Shown: in pieces, positions 35,167 through 44,485 of the stretch
How positions within the stretch are numbered: the stretch's first letter is position 1
How the letters are laid out: every line of letters starts with the position of its first letter
From: an uncultured Bacteroidota bacterium
Lineage (GTDB): Bacteria > Bacteroidota > Bacteroidia > Bacteroidales > UBA12481
Reading direction: 5' to 3'
Assembly: GCA_903851365.1 (NCBI GenBank)
Contig: CAINOB010000103.1
Coordinates: forward strand, 154,215 to 218,214
DNA length: 64,000 bases
The notes under the pieces: generated by a model
Database searches by the model: none
What the model saw: the letters and a program-made list of their open reading frames with translations, nothing else
Told to the model about the DNA's origin: nothing
Position numbers and translations under genes: made by a program

Positions 35167-37185
35167 ATGTTAGGACCAATTAGTTCGAAGCAGGTAAAAT
35201 ATTTATTACCAGGCATTCCTGTGTTGTATTTCCTCTGGAGCATCTTCCTGAACCATAATGCCGGCCCTTTCTCGGTAACACGATGCGATCCGGAATACAT
35301 TTACCTTATGAACGGCTTAAATTGTGCCGTTCTTAAATTCAATATGATCGGCCACATTGATAACCCAGGTACTCCCATTCACCTGCTTACCGGCTTATTC
35401 ATCAGGATAACTCACTTTCTTACCGGGCAAAGACCCATTGTTGAGGATGTTATTTCCCGGCCGGATACCTACCTCATGTGGGCATCGGTGTATGTTTCCA
35501 TAATCACTGCTTTTTTGCTGTTCTGGGTCGGGAAAGTCACCTGGAAATTTACCAATAACCTGACAGCTGTTCTTATTCTTCAATCCTCGGTGTTGCTAAA
35601 TCCTGTTTTTATTGATTTTCCCCTGAGATATAATCCGGATCGGATATTGGTTCTCTATGTGGTCCTGTTTGCCATCCTTTGCATGAGCTACCTTCTGTCA
35701 GGAAAAGTTTCACATCGGAGATTCGCCATTCTTGCAGGAATTCTGATGGGCGTCAGCGTTGCCAGCAAGTTTAATTTTTTGCCTTTGGTAATTATTCCCT
35801 TCTTTCTCATTCCGAAGGGTAAAAACAGGTGGATTTATGTTTTGGTTTCCATTGTTTCAGGAGCCCTTTCTATCAGTCCGATCTGGAATAAATTTTCTGA
35901 AACCCGAACGTTTTTCACTAACCTGATTACTCATGATGGATTATATGGCCAGGGATCATCCAGAATAATCAACGTACAGAGTTTTATAGATAATATTGGC
36001 CTGATCTTTAAATTCAATATCGCTTTTTCAATTATCGCGATTGCCTCAATCGTGATCCTGATTATGTGGTTAGTTAAGGACCGTAAACTGACCGGGAAAA
36101 ATTGGTATTATATTTTCCTGATTCTGTTTTTGGTTTCCACTTTTATCGGCATGGTAATGGTAGCCAAGCATTTCAAAAACTATTACCTGGCACCGGTTAT
36201 GGCGCTTAGCGGATTTGTGCTGTTTATCGATTGGCAAATCATAAAAACCCGCTACAAATTCAAATATCATGATACGGCGTTCCTGATAGTTTTGGCAATC
36301 CTTGTTTGCATCTCCTTTTACAATCAACACCCGTATTATCAGAATAGAGCAAATCAGAATAAAGCCAGCAACATAACCCAGAACTTCATTAGAACTCATA
36401 TTGGGGTTAAGGATCTCTGGTTGATTGAACCAACCTGGCTTGCCGGCCCGATGGTTGAAAATGCACTCTCTTACGGAATCAGCTGGGTAGCTCACCGGCA
36501 ACAGCTTTATGATGTTTTTCACAAAGTCTATCCAAATGTACTTACCTGGGAAGGGAAGGACAATACACCCAAATGGTTCAGGACCGCAGATGCTGATCCT
36601 GAATCCATTCTCAAATGTGGACGTGATATATATCTTTATTCTTCTCCCGAGAGAAATGCCGGCTTACTCCTGATCACATTGGATTCAATCTCTTCTCACA
36701 CAGGGGTTGGAATACGAAAGGATACGGTTTTTGTAAATCCGGAAAATCAGGATATTATCATCAGGGTCAGGAATACAGACGGATGGAGTGAAAAAGCGGT
36801 TTCCTCGGCACCGGTAAAAGGGGGGACACTTTCCACGTCAATTACTGATGCGCTAAGTGCATCAAAACCAGTAACAGAGAAGAGTATTGTACAAAACGTA
36901 AAGGCAGGGGATTATTTGGAAGTTACTGTGTGTGTTCAAAACAAGGATGAAAAGAATCTCGGACGACTGATACTGAAATCATTGCAATCTGATACTGATG
37001 GCATCTATTTCGAAGATTATCATTCAGTACAGGATATTGGCGGACATTGGCAGCTTCTCCGGCTCAGGGGTAAAATCCAGACGGCACCAAAGGACGGACA
37101 GTTGGAGTGTTTTGTGTATTATCCAGGACAAAAAGAGTTGAAAGTCAGAGATCTGGAGATCAAGCTGATGAGGAAGGACTTCTAA
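35167..37185 (+). CDS. Polytopic GT-C type glycosyltransferase
   Basis: The 672-residue protein has at least ten hydrophobic segments up to about residue 420 and then a soluble beta-rich C-terminal domain of about 250 residues. The first loop contains DPEY (about 41-44), the position of the catalytic Asp in GT39/GT83-like enzymes that use lipid-linked sugars. It follows a polyprenyl-phosphate sugar transferase-like gene by 12 bases, so the two probably glycosylate a cell-surface polymer or protein together. The exact family was not settled from sequence alone. Confidence 0.65.
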   Translation: MLGPISSKQVKYLLPGIPVLYFLWSIFLNHNAGPFSVTRCDPEYIYLMNGLNCAVLKFNMIGHIDNPGTPIHLLTGLFIRITHFLTGQRPIVEDVISRPDTYLMWASVYVSIITAFLLFWVGKVTWKFTNNLTAVLILQSSVLLNPVFIDFPLRYNPDRILVLYVVLFAILCMSYLLSGKVSHRRFAILAGILMGVSVASKFNFLPLVIIPFFLIPKGKNRWIYVLVSIVSGALSISPIWNKFSETRTFFTNLITHDGLYGQGSSRIINVQSFIDNIGLIFKFNIAFSIIAIASIVILIMWLVKDRKLTGKNWYYIFLILFLVSTFIGMVMVAKHFKNYYLAPVMALSGFVLFIDWQIIKTRYKFKYHDTAFLIVLAILVCISFYNQHPYYQNRANQNKASNITQNFIRTHIGVKDLWLIEPTWLAGPMVENALSYGISWVAHRQQLYDVFHKVYPNVLTWEGKDNTPKWFRTADADPESILKCGRDIYLYSSPERNAGLLLITLDSISSHTGVGIRKDTVFVNPENQDIIIRVRNTDGWSEKAVSSAPVKGGTLSTSITDALSASKPVTEKSIVQNVKAGDYLEVTVCVQNKDEKNLGRLILKSLQSDTDGIYFEDYHSVQDIGGHWQLLRLRGKIQTAPKDGQLECFVYYPGQKELKVRDLEIKLMRKDF

Positions 37186-37288
37186 ATCTTGGCCGGATAG
37201 TTTTTGCTGTTCATCAAATAGTCTCCGGGTTGTTAACAGTTCAGAAAAAGTCGATTAAATTTATGGTTGCTTAAATAAACCAAATCAG

Positions 37289-38041
37289 ATGAATGATGAA
37301 ACCGGACCAGATGAATTGGTCAAAAATAAGCCTTCCGATCCAGGTTTGAACTTCCCTAATTATCTGTCGGGCCTCTCGCACGATATCCGGACTCCTTTGA
37401 GTGCAATCATTGGTTTCTCCGACCTTCTTATCGAACCCCGGCTGTCACGCGCCGAGCAACGCAGTTATTGTCTGATGATTGCACGCAGCTCCAGAAAATT
37501 GCTTGATCTGATGTCAAATCTTATTGATCTGGCCAAGATAGAAACCGGGAACCTTGAATTTTTCTTTAAGCCCGTTTATATCAAGGACCTGATTGATGAA
37601 CTGAAGATTGAGATCAACGAAATGGTTTCGCTTTATGAAAAAAAGCAAATTACTTTAAAATTTCAGGCTCCAGTAGATAATATGGCCTACTTTATTACCG
37701 ACAAAGGGAGGATCTTCCAGATCATTAGAATACTGATGGAGAACAGCTTGCGTTATACAAAGGAAGGAAGTATTTCCCTGGTTATTAAGCAGGATTCCCC
37801 CGAGCTTACGACTATTGAAATTTCTGATACCGGTTGTGGCATTGAAAAAGAATTATTGAAAAACCTGTTTGAGATGTTTCCGCCAACCGACGGACCTCTG
37901 GGTAAAAAGACAAAAGCCAGGGGAATGAGCCTGTCGGTGGTAAAAAAACTTTGTGATATGATGGGTGTAGGAATCGAAGTCAGCAGCTGGGTTGGCGCGG
38001 GAACCAAGTTTAAATTGAATGTGCCGCGCAGGGAAGCCTAG
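37289..38041 (+). CDS. Orphan cytosolic histidine kinase
   Basis: The 250-residue protein is only a transmitter: H box LSHDIRTPLSAIIGF with phospho-His31, N box MENSLRYT (Asn152), G1 box DTGCG (180-184) and a C-terminal G2-like segment ARGMSLSV. The G2 box is degenerate (usually GxGLGL). There is no sensor domain, membrane helix or response regulator gene beside it. It could be a soluble kinase of a separate phosphorelay or a partner of a membrane sensor encoded elsewhere. Confidence 0.85.
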   Translation: MNDETGPDELVKNKPSDPGLNFPNYLSGLSHDIRTPLSAIIGFSDLLIEPRLSRAEQRSYCLMIARSSRKLLDLMSNLIDLAKIETGNLEFFFKPVYIKDLIDELKIEINEMVSLYEKKQITLKFQAPVDNMAYFITDKGRIFQIIRILMENSLRYTKEGSISLVIKQDSPELTTIEISDTGCGIEKELLKNLFEMFPPTDGPLGKKTKARGMSLSVVKKLCDMMGVGIEVSSWVGAGTKFKLNVPRREA

Positions 38042-38045
38042 ATAA

Positions 38046-38495
38046 TTACTTTTTAAAGTGCCGTTCCATCTCGCGTTCGGTATCCCTTTTCTTCATATCC
38101 TCGCGTTTGTCATGGATGGCTTTTCCACGTGCCAGGCCGATCTCCAGCTTGGCTAACCCGGCATCAGTCAAAAAGAGCTCGATGGTAACTATAGTAAAGC
38201 CCTTCTCTTTAACCTTTCTTTCCAGCTTTCTTAATTCATTGCGCGATAGAAGCAGCTTCCGGTCGCGCTTGGGTATGTGATTATTGTAAGTGCCAAAACT
38301 ATATTCAGCAATTTGCAAACCCCTGGCATAGAGCTCACCATCGATAAACATACACCATGAATCCGACAGACTGGCCTTACCCTGGCGGATCGATTTAATC
38401 TCGGTTCCGTATAGGACAATTCCGGCAGTATACTTTTCGAGTATCTCGTACTCCCTGTATACCTGCTTGTTGGTTATGCTAATCTTGTTGGCCAT
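38046..38495 (-). CDS. smpB: SsrA-binding protein SmpB
   Basis: The 149-residue protein has the SmpB pattern YEILEKYTAGIVLYGTEIKSIRQGKASLSDSW and a basic C-terminal tail (HDKREDMKKRDTEREM). It binds tmRNA and brings it to stalled ribosomes for trans-translation. It is convergent with the histidine kinase gene and divergent from miaA. A TACTTTTG box on the minus strand (38512-38519) lies 16 bases upstream of its start. Confidence 0.96.
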   Translation of the reverse strand: MANKISITNKQVYREYEILEKYTAGIVLYGTEIKSIRQGKASLSDSWCMFIDGELYARGLQIAEYSFGTYNNHIPKRDRKLLLSRNELRKLERKVKEKGFTIVTIELFLTDAGLAKLEIGLARGKAIHDKREDMKKRDTEREMERHFKK

Positions 38496-38534
38496 TGGTT
38501 TTCGTTGTGCGCAAAAGTACTACTTTTATTGCTT

Positions 38535-39464
38535 ATGAATAAGCCTGACCGCCCTTTACCGGATCTGCTAGCCCTTGTAGGACATACGGCAGGCGGCAAA
38601 ACTACCCTTGCTGCCTACCTTGCGCAACGGTTAAACGGTGAAGTGATAAGCGCCGATTCGAGGCAGGTATACCGGGGCATGGATATCGGCACAGGCAAGG
38701 ATCTGGCGGATTATCAGATTGGAGAGGTATCGGTAAAATATCATTTGATTAATGTCACCGATGCGGGTGAAAAGTACTCACTGTTCGATTTTAAGCGGGA
38801 TTTTCATCAGGCTTACAATGACATCAGGCAACGTGGCAGGGTACCCATCCTATGTGGGGGTACCGGTCTTTACACGGAAGCAATCCTCAAGGGATACTCA
38901 CTTGCTGAAGCCCCCGTGGATGCTGAGTTTCGAAAAAGTCTGGAAGATCGGTCCGATCTGGAACTTGTTGAACTGCTTGAATCTCTGGCACCTCTTCATA
39001 ATCAGTCAGATACAACGAACCGAGACCGTTTGATCAGGGCGATTGAAGTAGCTGGATCTAACCGTGAAAACCCTGGAGAGGTTTATCAACCTATAAATTC
39101 AATGGTTTTTTGTTTGACATACGAGGCTGAAATTCGCAGGCAGAGGATCACGGAAAGATTAACCGAACGGCTTAAAAATGGGATGATTGAGGAGGTGCAA
39201 AACCTTTTAAGAAAGGTGAAGGCAGAGGACCTGATTTACTATGGACTGGAATACAAATATCTGACCCAGTATTGCATAGGGGAAATATCTTACGACCAGA
39301 TGTTCAATTCGCTGAATACTGCGATTCACCAGTTTGCCAAGCGCCAGATGACCTGGTTCCGTGGCATGGAACGACGGGGCATCCCGATAACCTGGATTCC
39401 CGGTGAGCTTTCGCTGGAGGAAAAGGTAGAATTCGTTATTAGCAGACTAGAAATTGGGGCTTAG
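38535..39464 (+). CDS. miaA: tRNA dimethylallyltransferase MiaA
   Basis: The ATG at 38535 (MNKPDRPLPD) is chosen; an upstream in-frame GTG at 38505 lies within the smpB-miaA promoter region. The 309-residue protein has P-loop GHTAGGKTT, the DSRQVYRGMDIGTGK substrate-binding motif and the later RQMTWFRG segment that contacts tRNA. It transfers a dimethylallyl group to N6 of A37 in tRNAs reading UNN codons. Its last 18 bases overlap the end of the convergent LOG-family gene. Confidence 0.93.
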   Translation: MNKPDRPLPDLLALVGHTAGGKTTLAAYLAQRLNGEVISADSRQVYRGMDIGTGKDLADYQIGEVSVKYHLINVTDAGEKYSLFDFKRDFHQAYNDIRQRGRVPILCGGTGLYTEAILKGYSLAEAPVDAEFRKSLEDRSDLELVELLESLAPLHNQSDTTNRDRLIRAIEVAGSNRENPGEVYQPINSMVFCLTYEAEIRRQRITERLTERLKNGMIEEVQNLLRKVKAEDLIYYGLEYKYLTQYCIGEISYDQMFNSLNTAIHQFAKRQMTWFRGMERRGIPITWIPGELSLEEKVEFVISRLEIGA

Positions 39465-40154
39465 CAGGAACTGTTCGTAAAAATCATCGATCACTTTAAC
39501 CGCTTCCTCGGCGGTATCGACCAGATGAAACAGGTCGAAATCTGCAATGGCAACATTATGTTCCTTGGCGTGCATCACCTCCTTGATCCATTTCATCAGG
39601 CCGCCCCAATATTCCTTGCTGACCATAACAATTGGAAACCGGCCGATTTTCCCCGTCTGGATAAGAGTCAATGCCTCAAATAGTTCATCGAAGGTGCCAA
39701 ATCCACCGGGCAAAACGATAAACCCCTGGGAATATCTCATGAACATGGTTTTGCGAACAAAGAAGTAATCGAAATTAATCAGCTTGTCATTATCGATATA
39801 AGGGTTGTGATTCTGTTCATGAGGGAGATCGATATTTATACCTATCGACCTGCCCTTGCCACGCTGCGCTCCCTTATTGGCTGCTTCCATGATGCCCGGA
39901 CCACCGCCTGTAATTACCCCGTACCCAAGCTGCGTCAAGCGGTAGCCAATCTCTTCGGCAACAATATAGTAGGGATTGTCGGGTAATGTCCTTGCCGAGC
40001 CAAACACGGCTACGCTTGGACCCAGTCTGCCTAGCTTCTCGAAACCATTGACAAACTCGGCCATAACTTTGAATATCTGCCAGGAATTCTCAGTCTTTAA
40101 TTCGTTCCAGGATTTGTTCTTGAACGCATCCCTTATCATATCATCCTGATTCAT
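39447..40154 (-). CDS. LOG-family (TIGR00730) nucleotide phosphoribohydrolase-like protein
   Basis: The 235-residue protein has the family motifs GGGPGIMEAANKGA and VLPGGFGTFDE. Members cleave the N-glycosidic bond of nucleoside monophosphates, including cytokinin ribotides made from MiaA-type products, although bacterial roles vary. Its ATG overlaps the uvrA stop by four bases, so the two are translationally coupled. It is convergent with miaA, with an 18-base overlap. Confidence 0.88.
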   Translation of the reverse strand: MNQDDMIRDAFKNKSWNELKTENSWQIFKVMAEFVNGFEKLGRLGPSVAVFGSARTLPDNPYYIVAEEIGYRLTQLGYGVITGGGPGIMEAANKGAQRGKGRSIGINIDLPHEQNHNPYIDNDKLINFDYFFVRKTMFMRYSQGFIVLPGGFGTFDELFEALTLIQTGKIGRFPIVMVSKEYWGGLMKWIKEVMHAKEHNVAIADFDLFHLVDTAEEAVKVIDDFYEQFLLSPNF

Positions 40155-43000
40155 ATCGAGTTGTTGGTTTTATTTCGTGAAGTTAATACTTCTTTCAGAT
40201 ATTTTCCGGTGTATGATTCCGCCACCTGAATTATTTCTTCGGGAGTTCCGGCAGCAACAATTTGTCCACCGGCCAGACCCCCTTCGGGACCGAGATCGAC
40301 AATGTAATCAGCCACCTTGATGACCTCCATATTGTGCTCAATGACAACCACAGTGTTGCCTTTTTCAACCAAACGGCTCAGTACTCCCAGCAAAACCCTT
40401 ATATCTTCAAAATGCAGACCGGTAGTGGGTTCATCAAGGATGTAAAGGGTGTGTCCTGTATCTTTTTTTGCCAGTTCGTTAGCCAGTTTTACCCGTTGCG
40501 ATTCCCCGCCAGAAAGTGTGGTTGACGATTGTCCAAGGGTAATGTATCCCAGTCCAACATCGTTAAGGGTTCTAAGCGCCCGAACAATATTCGGGGAATT
40601 TTCGAAGAACTCTATCGACTGGCTGATGGTCATATCGAGGATATCCGAAATGGATTTCCCTTTATACCTCACTTCAAGAGTTTCCCTGTTGTAGCGTTTA
40701 CCGTTGCAGGCTTCACAATGGACATAAACATCCGGCAGGAAATTCATCTCGATGGTCTTCACTCCGGCACCCTGACAGGTTTCGCACCGACCCCCTTTAA
40801 CATTGAAAGAGAATCGTCCCGGTTCATAACCCCTCACTTGTGATTCGGGCAGTTTAGAGAGAAGTATCCTGATTTCACCGAATACCCCGGTATAGGTTGC
40901 CGGGTTTGAACGGGGTGTCCGTCCAATAGGAGATTGATCCACAACGATTACCTTATCAACCAGGTCGATGCCTGATATAGATTCATAGGGTAATGGATCC
41001 GTAAGTGAATTATAAAATGCCTGACTTAGTATGGGATACAGGGTTTCATTGATCAGCGTTGATTTTCCGCTGCCCGAAACTCCGGTTACACAGATAAACT
41101 GTCCGAGTGGAAGGCTGATATCTACATTTTTTAGATTATGGCCGCTGGACCCCTTGAGTACGATATGTTTATCAGACAATTTCCTTCGGACTGCAGGAAC
41201 CTCGATCCTTTTTTCTCCTTTCAGATAAGCTCCTGTCAAGGTATCAGCCTTGATGATATCGGTGGGCGTGCCGGTGGCCACGACCATTCCGCCGTGGCGG
41301 CCGGCATGTGGGCCCATATCTATCACATAATCAGCCGATAAAATCATGTCTTCATCATGTTCAACCACGATGACAGAGTTTCCCAAATCGCGCAATTGCT
41401 TTAATGCATCTATCAGCTGAAGATTGTCACGGTGGTGGAGGCCGATGCTCGGCTCATCCAGAATGTACAAAACATTCACCAATTGCGATCCTATCTGGGT
41501 GGCGAGACGGATTCTCTGGCCTTCCCCGCCCGAGAGGCTGCGTGTTGCACGGTTCAGCGACAGGTAATTAAGTCCGACATCCAGGAGAAATCTCAGGCGC
41601 GCCCTGATTTCTTTCAGAACATCCCTGGCGATCTGTTGCTGAGTTACCGAAATCCTTGATTCGATTCCGTCAAACCAGTTCAATAACTGCGAAATATCCA
41701 TCTCGGCAAGCTCTGCAATGTTTTTCCCATCGAAACGAAAATACCGGCTTTCCTTCTTCAGCCTGGTCCCTTCGCAATCGGTGCAGGTGCACGTTCTTAT
41801 AAACTGATCGGCCCATTTCTGAGCTTTTCTTGAGGTGGATTCGTCTTTTTGCTGACTGATATAGGTTACGATTCCTTCAAAACTCAGGAAGTAATTCGAT
41901 GATAATCCCAGTGGGGTATTTTCCAATTTAAATGACTCATCCGATCCCAGAAGGATGGTTTGAATTGCTTCCTCAGGAAGGTCGCAGATCGGGTCATCGA
42001 GCCTGAATCCGTATTTTCGAGCAATGGCTTCCAACTGCCAGAAAATCATGCTCTGACGGTATTTGCCCAATGGAACAATTCCGCCATCGCGGATGCTGAT
42101 TTTATCGTCCGGAATGATTTTGCTGTTATCTATTTCATGAACATATCCGAGCCCCTTACATACAGGGCACGCCCCTTCCGGGCTATTGAACGAAAAATTA
42201 TTCGGCGCCGGCTCATCGTAAGAGATTCCAGAGGTCGGGCACATCAGGTGACGACTGAAAAACGTCGGTCGCTGACCCTCAAATCCGGTAATCAGGATCA
42301 CTCCTTTTCCCTCCTTCATGGCAGTCTGGATCGAATCCTTCATTCGCTTCGACTGATCCTGACCGGCTACCAACCGGTCCACAACCATTTCAATATTATG
42401 CGTCTTGTACCTGTCGAGTTTCATCCCGGCAATAATTTCCCTAATCTCACCGTCGATCCGGGCATAGATATATCCCTTTTTACGAATCTGTTCGAACAGT
42501 TCTTTGTAATGGCCTTTCCTTGATTTGATTAAAGGTGAGAGGACTAGTATTTTTTCGCCGGAATAATTTTCCAAAATCCTCGAAAGGATCTGGTCATCGG
42601 TATATCGGACCATCTTTTCACCTGTTTCCCAGGAAAAAGCCTCCGAGGCCCGGGCAAAAAGCAGTCTGAGAAAATCATAAATCTCAGTAGTGGTACCCAC
42701 TGTACTCCGTGGATTTTTGCTGGTGGTTTTCTGCTCAATCGAAATAACCGGACTTAGCCCTGTTATCTGATCCACATCGGGCCTTTCCATGCTTCCGAGA
42801 AATTGCCGGGCATAGGCAGAAAAGGTTTCCATGTATCGTCGCTGGCCCTCAGCGTATATGGTATCGAAAGCAAGCGATGATTTGCCGCTTCCGCTAAGTC
42901 CTGTAATAACGGTGAGTTTGTGCCGGGGGATTTTTACATCTACGTTACGAAGATTGTGTACCCTTGCCCCGGTAACTTCAATAAACTGGTCGCCTGTCAT
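40151..43000 (-). CDS. uvrA: Excinuclease ABC subunit A
   Basis: The 949-residue protein has two ABC ATPase halves (GLSGSGKSSL near the start and GVSGSGKSTL around 640), the signature LSGGEGQR/LSGGESQR blocks and zinc motifs CPVCKG and CETCQG/CEACNG. It recognises damaged DNA for nucleotide excision repair together with UvrB and UvrC, encoded elsewhere. It follows the lpd gene by four bases, so the two are probably co-transcribed, and it overlaps the LOG-family gene. Confidence 0.97.
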   Translation of the reverse strand: MTGDQFIEVTGARVHNLRNVDVKIPRHKLTVITGLSGSGKSSLAFDTIYAEGQRRYMETFSAYARQFLGSMERPDVDQITGLSPVISIEQKTTSKNPRSTVGTTTEIYDFLRLLFARASEAFSWETGEKMVRYTDDQILSRILENYSGEKILVLSPLIKSRKGHYKELFEQIRKKGYIYARIDGEIREIIAGMKLDRYKTHNIEMVVDRLVAGQDQSKRMKDSIQTAMKEGKGVILITGFEGQRPTFFSRHLMCPTSGISYDEPAPNNFSFNSPEGACPVCKGLGYVHEIDNSKIIPDDKISIRDGGIVPLGKYRQSMIFWQLEAIARKYGFRLDDPICDLPEEAIQTILLGSDESFKLENTPLGLSSNYFLSFEGIVTYISQQKDESTSRKAQKWADQFIRTCTCTDCEGTRLKKESRYFRFDGKNIAELAEMDISQLLNWFDGIESRISVTQQQIARDVLKEIRARLRFLLDVGLNYLSLNRATRSLSGGEGQRIRLATQIGSQLVNVLYILDEPSIGLHHRDNLQLIDALKQLRDLGNSVIVVEHDEDMILSADYVIDMGPHAGRHGGMVVATGTPTDIIKADTLTGAYLKGEKRIEVPAVRRKLSDKHIVLKGSSGHNLKNVDISLPLGQFICVTGVSGSGKSTLINETLYPILSQAFYNSLTDPLPYESISGIDLVDKVIVVDQSPIGRTPRSNPATYTGVFGEIRILLSKLPESQVRGYEPGRFSFNVKGGRCETCQGAGVKTIEMNFLPDVYVHCEACNGKRYNRETLEVRYKGKSISDILDMTISQSIEFFENSPNIVRALRTLNDVGLGYITLGQSSTTLSGGESQRVKLANELAKKDTGHTLYILDEPTTGLHFEDIRVLLGVLSRLVEKGNTVVVIEHNMEVIKVADYIVDLGPEGGLAGGQIVAAGTPEEIIQVAESYTGKYLKEVLTSRNKTNNSI

Positions 43001-43004
43001 GTTA

Positions 43005-44396
43005 CTATAGATGTATAACTTCTCCGAATGCTGCTGCTGCAGCTTCCATGATAGCTTCCGACATTGTCGGGTGGGGGTGAACCGATTTAATCAACTCATG
43101 ACCAGTAATTTCCAGCTTCCTTGCAACCACAAGCTCTGCAATCATTTCAGTAACATTACTGCCGATCAGATGGGCACCGAGCAGTTCCCCGTGTTTCGAG
43201 TCGAAAATGAGCTTGACAAACCCATCTTTGGCCCCTGCGGCACTGGCCTTCCCGGATGCAGTAAACGGAAATTTTCCAACTTTGAGATCATAACCGGCTT
43301 CTTTGGCTGCTTTTTCGGTCATACCCACTGACGCAACTTCGGGTGTGGTATAGGTACAACCAGGGATGTTTCCGTAGTTCAATGGTTCAGGATCCAGTCC
43401 GGCAATTTTCTCTACACAGATAATTCCCTCAGCAGAAGCCACATGGGCCAATGCCTGTCCGGGTACAATATCACCTATTGCAAATATCCCCGGTACAGAG
43501 GTTCGGTAGTATTTATCAACCTTGATTTTCCCCCGTTCCACAATTACACCGGCAGTTTCGAGTCCGATATTTTCAATATTAGGAGTGATCCCGACTGCAG
43601 AAAGTACAGTTTCAACTTCTTTAACCTCAGTTCCTTTGCTGGTTTTTATGGTTACAAGGCACATTTTACCTTTAACTTCAACAGCTTCCACAGATGAATC
43701 AGTCATGATTTTGATGCCGGCTTTCTTGAGAGAGCGGGCCAGCGCCTTCGAAACTTCTTCATCTTCCAAAGGAACAATTTCAGGAAGAAACTCCACCAGG
43801 GTTACCTCTGTACCCAGGCTATTATAAAATGAGGCTAATTCCGTCCCAATGGCTCCTGACCCAACTACAACCATGGAAACAGGCTGCTTCACAATAGTCA
43901 GCGCTTCACGGTAACCGATGATTTTTTTCCCGTCCTGCTTAAGGTTTGGCAGCTCCTTGGATCTTGCACCGGTAGCCAGGATAATATTAGTGGCTCCGTA
44001 AATCGTATCTGCACCGGATGAGTCTGTTACAGTGATCTTTCCTCCACCTGATAAACTTCCTCTTCCTTGAATGACATCGATCTTGTTTTTCTTTAGCAAA
44101 AACTGAACACCCTTGCTCATGCCATCGGCTACGGTTCTGCTTCTGCCAATAATTGCAGTAAAATCAGGTTTCACAGTTCCATCAATAATAATACCATAAT
44201 CTGATGCATGTTTCAGATAGTCAAATATTTGTGCTGATTTAAGGAGCGATTTTGTTGGGATGCATCCCCAATTCAGGCAAATCCCTCCAAGCTCGGCTTT
44301 TTCAATTATCGCTGTCTTTAATCCTAGCTGCGAGGCCCTTATGGCTGCAACATATCCTCCGGGACCGCTGCCCACCACTATCAAATCGTAATTCAT
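43005..44396 (-). CDS. lpdA: Dihydrolipoyl dehydrogenase, second copy
   Basis: The 463-residue flavoprotein has FAD site GSGPGGYVAA, the disulfide GGICLNWGCIPTK, a second dinucleotide motif GSGAIGTELA and active-site HPHPTMSE. It serves housekeeping 2-oxoacid dehydrogenase or glycine-cleavage complexes; no E1 or E2 gene is adjacent. It is upstream of uvrA by four bases. A well-matched promoter (TTG-N19-TAATTTTG) ends only seven bases from its ATG, suggesting a leaderless or near-leaderless mRNA. Confidence 0.94.
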   Translation of the reverse strand: MNYDLIVVGSGPGGYVAAIRASQLGLKTAIIEKAELGGICLNWGCIPTKSLLKSAQIFDYLKHASDYGIIIDGTVKPDFTAIIGRSRTVADGMSKGVQFLLKKNKIDVIQGRGSLSGGGKITVTDSSGADTIYGATNIILATGARSKELPNLKQDGKKIIGYREALTIVKQPVSMVVVGSGAIGTELASFYNSLGTEVTLVEFLPEIVPLEDEEVSKALARSLKKAGIKIMTDSSVEAVEVKGKMCLVTIKTSKGTEVKEVETVLSAVGITPNIENIGLETAGVIVERGKIKVDKYYRTSVPGIFAIGDIVPGQALAHVASAEGIICVEKIAGLDPEPLNYGNIPGCTYTTPEVASVGMTEKAAKEAGYDLKVGKFPFTASGKASAAGAKDGFVKLIFDSKHGELLGAHLIGSNVTEMIAELVVARKLEITGHELIKSVHPHPTMSEAIMEAAAAAFGEVIHL

Positions 44397-44403
44397 CGTT
44401 TAT

Positions 44404-44433
44404 CAAAATTAAAACTCGTAAAAATACGGCCAA
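44404..44433 (-). promoter_or_regulatory. Promoter of lpdA-uvrA (-33/-7 type)
   Basis: On the minus strand TTG (44431-44433) and TAATTTTG (44404-44411) are separated by exactly 19 bases, the best match in the window to the Bacteroidota -33/-7 pattern. Transcription should begin within about seven bases of ATG 44396. Confidence 0.55.
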
Positions 44434-44485
44434 TTATTGTATTTTTCATCCTGAAATGGTAAAACCAAATTGAGGTCAAATTGTT

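Noticed and set aside
43005..44396. Recent duplication of the lpd gene at 24212-25567
   Set aside because: The two proteins differ throughout, including the residues around the disulfide motif, so they are old paralogues.
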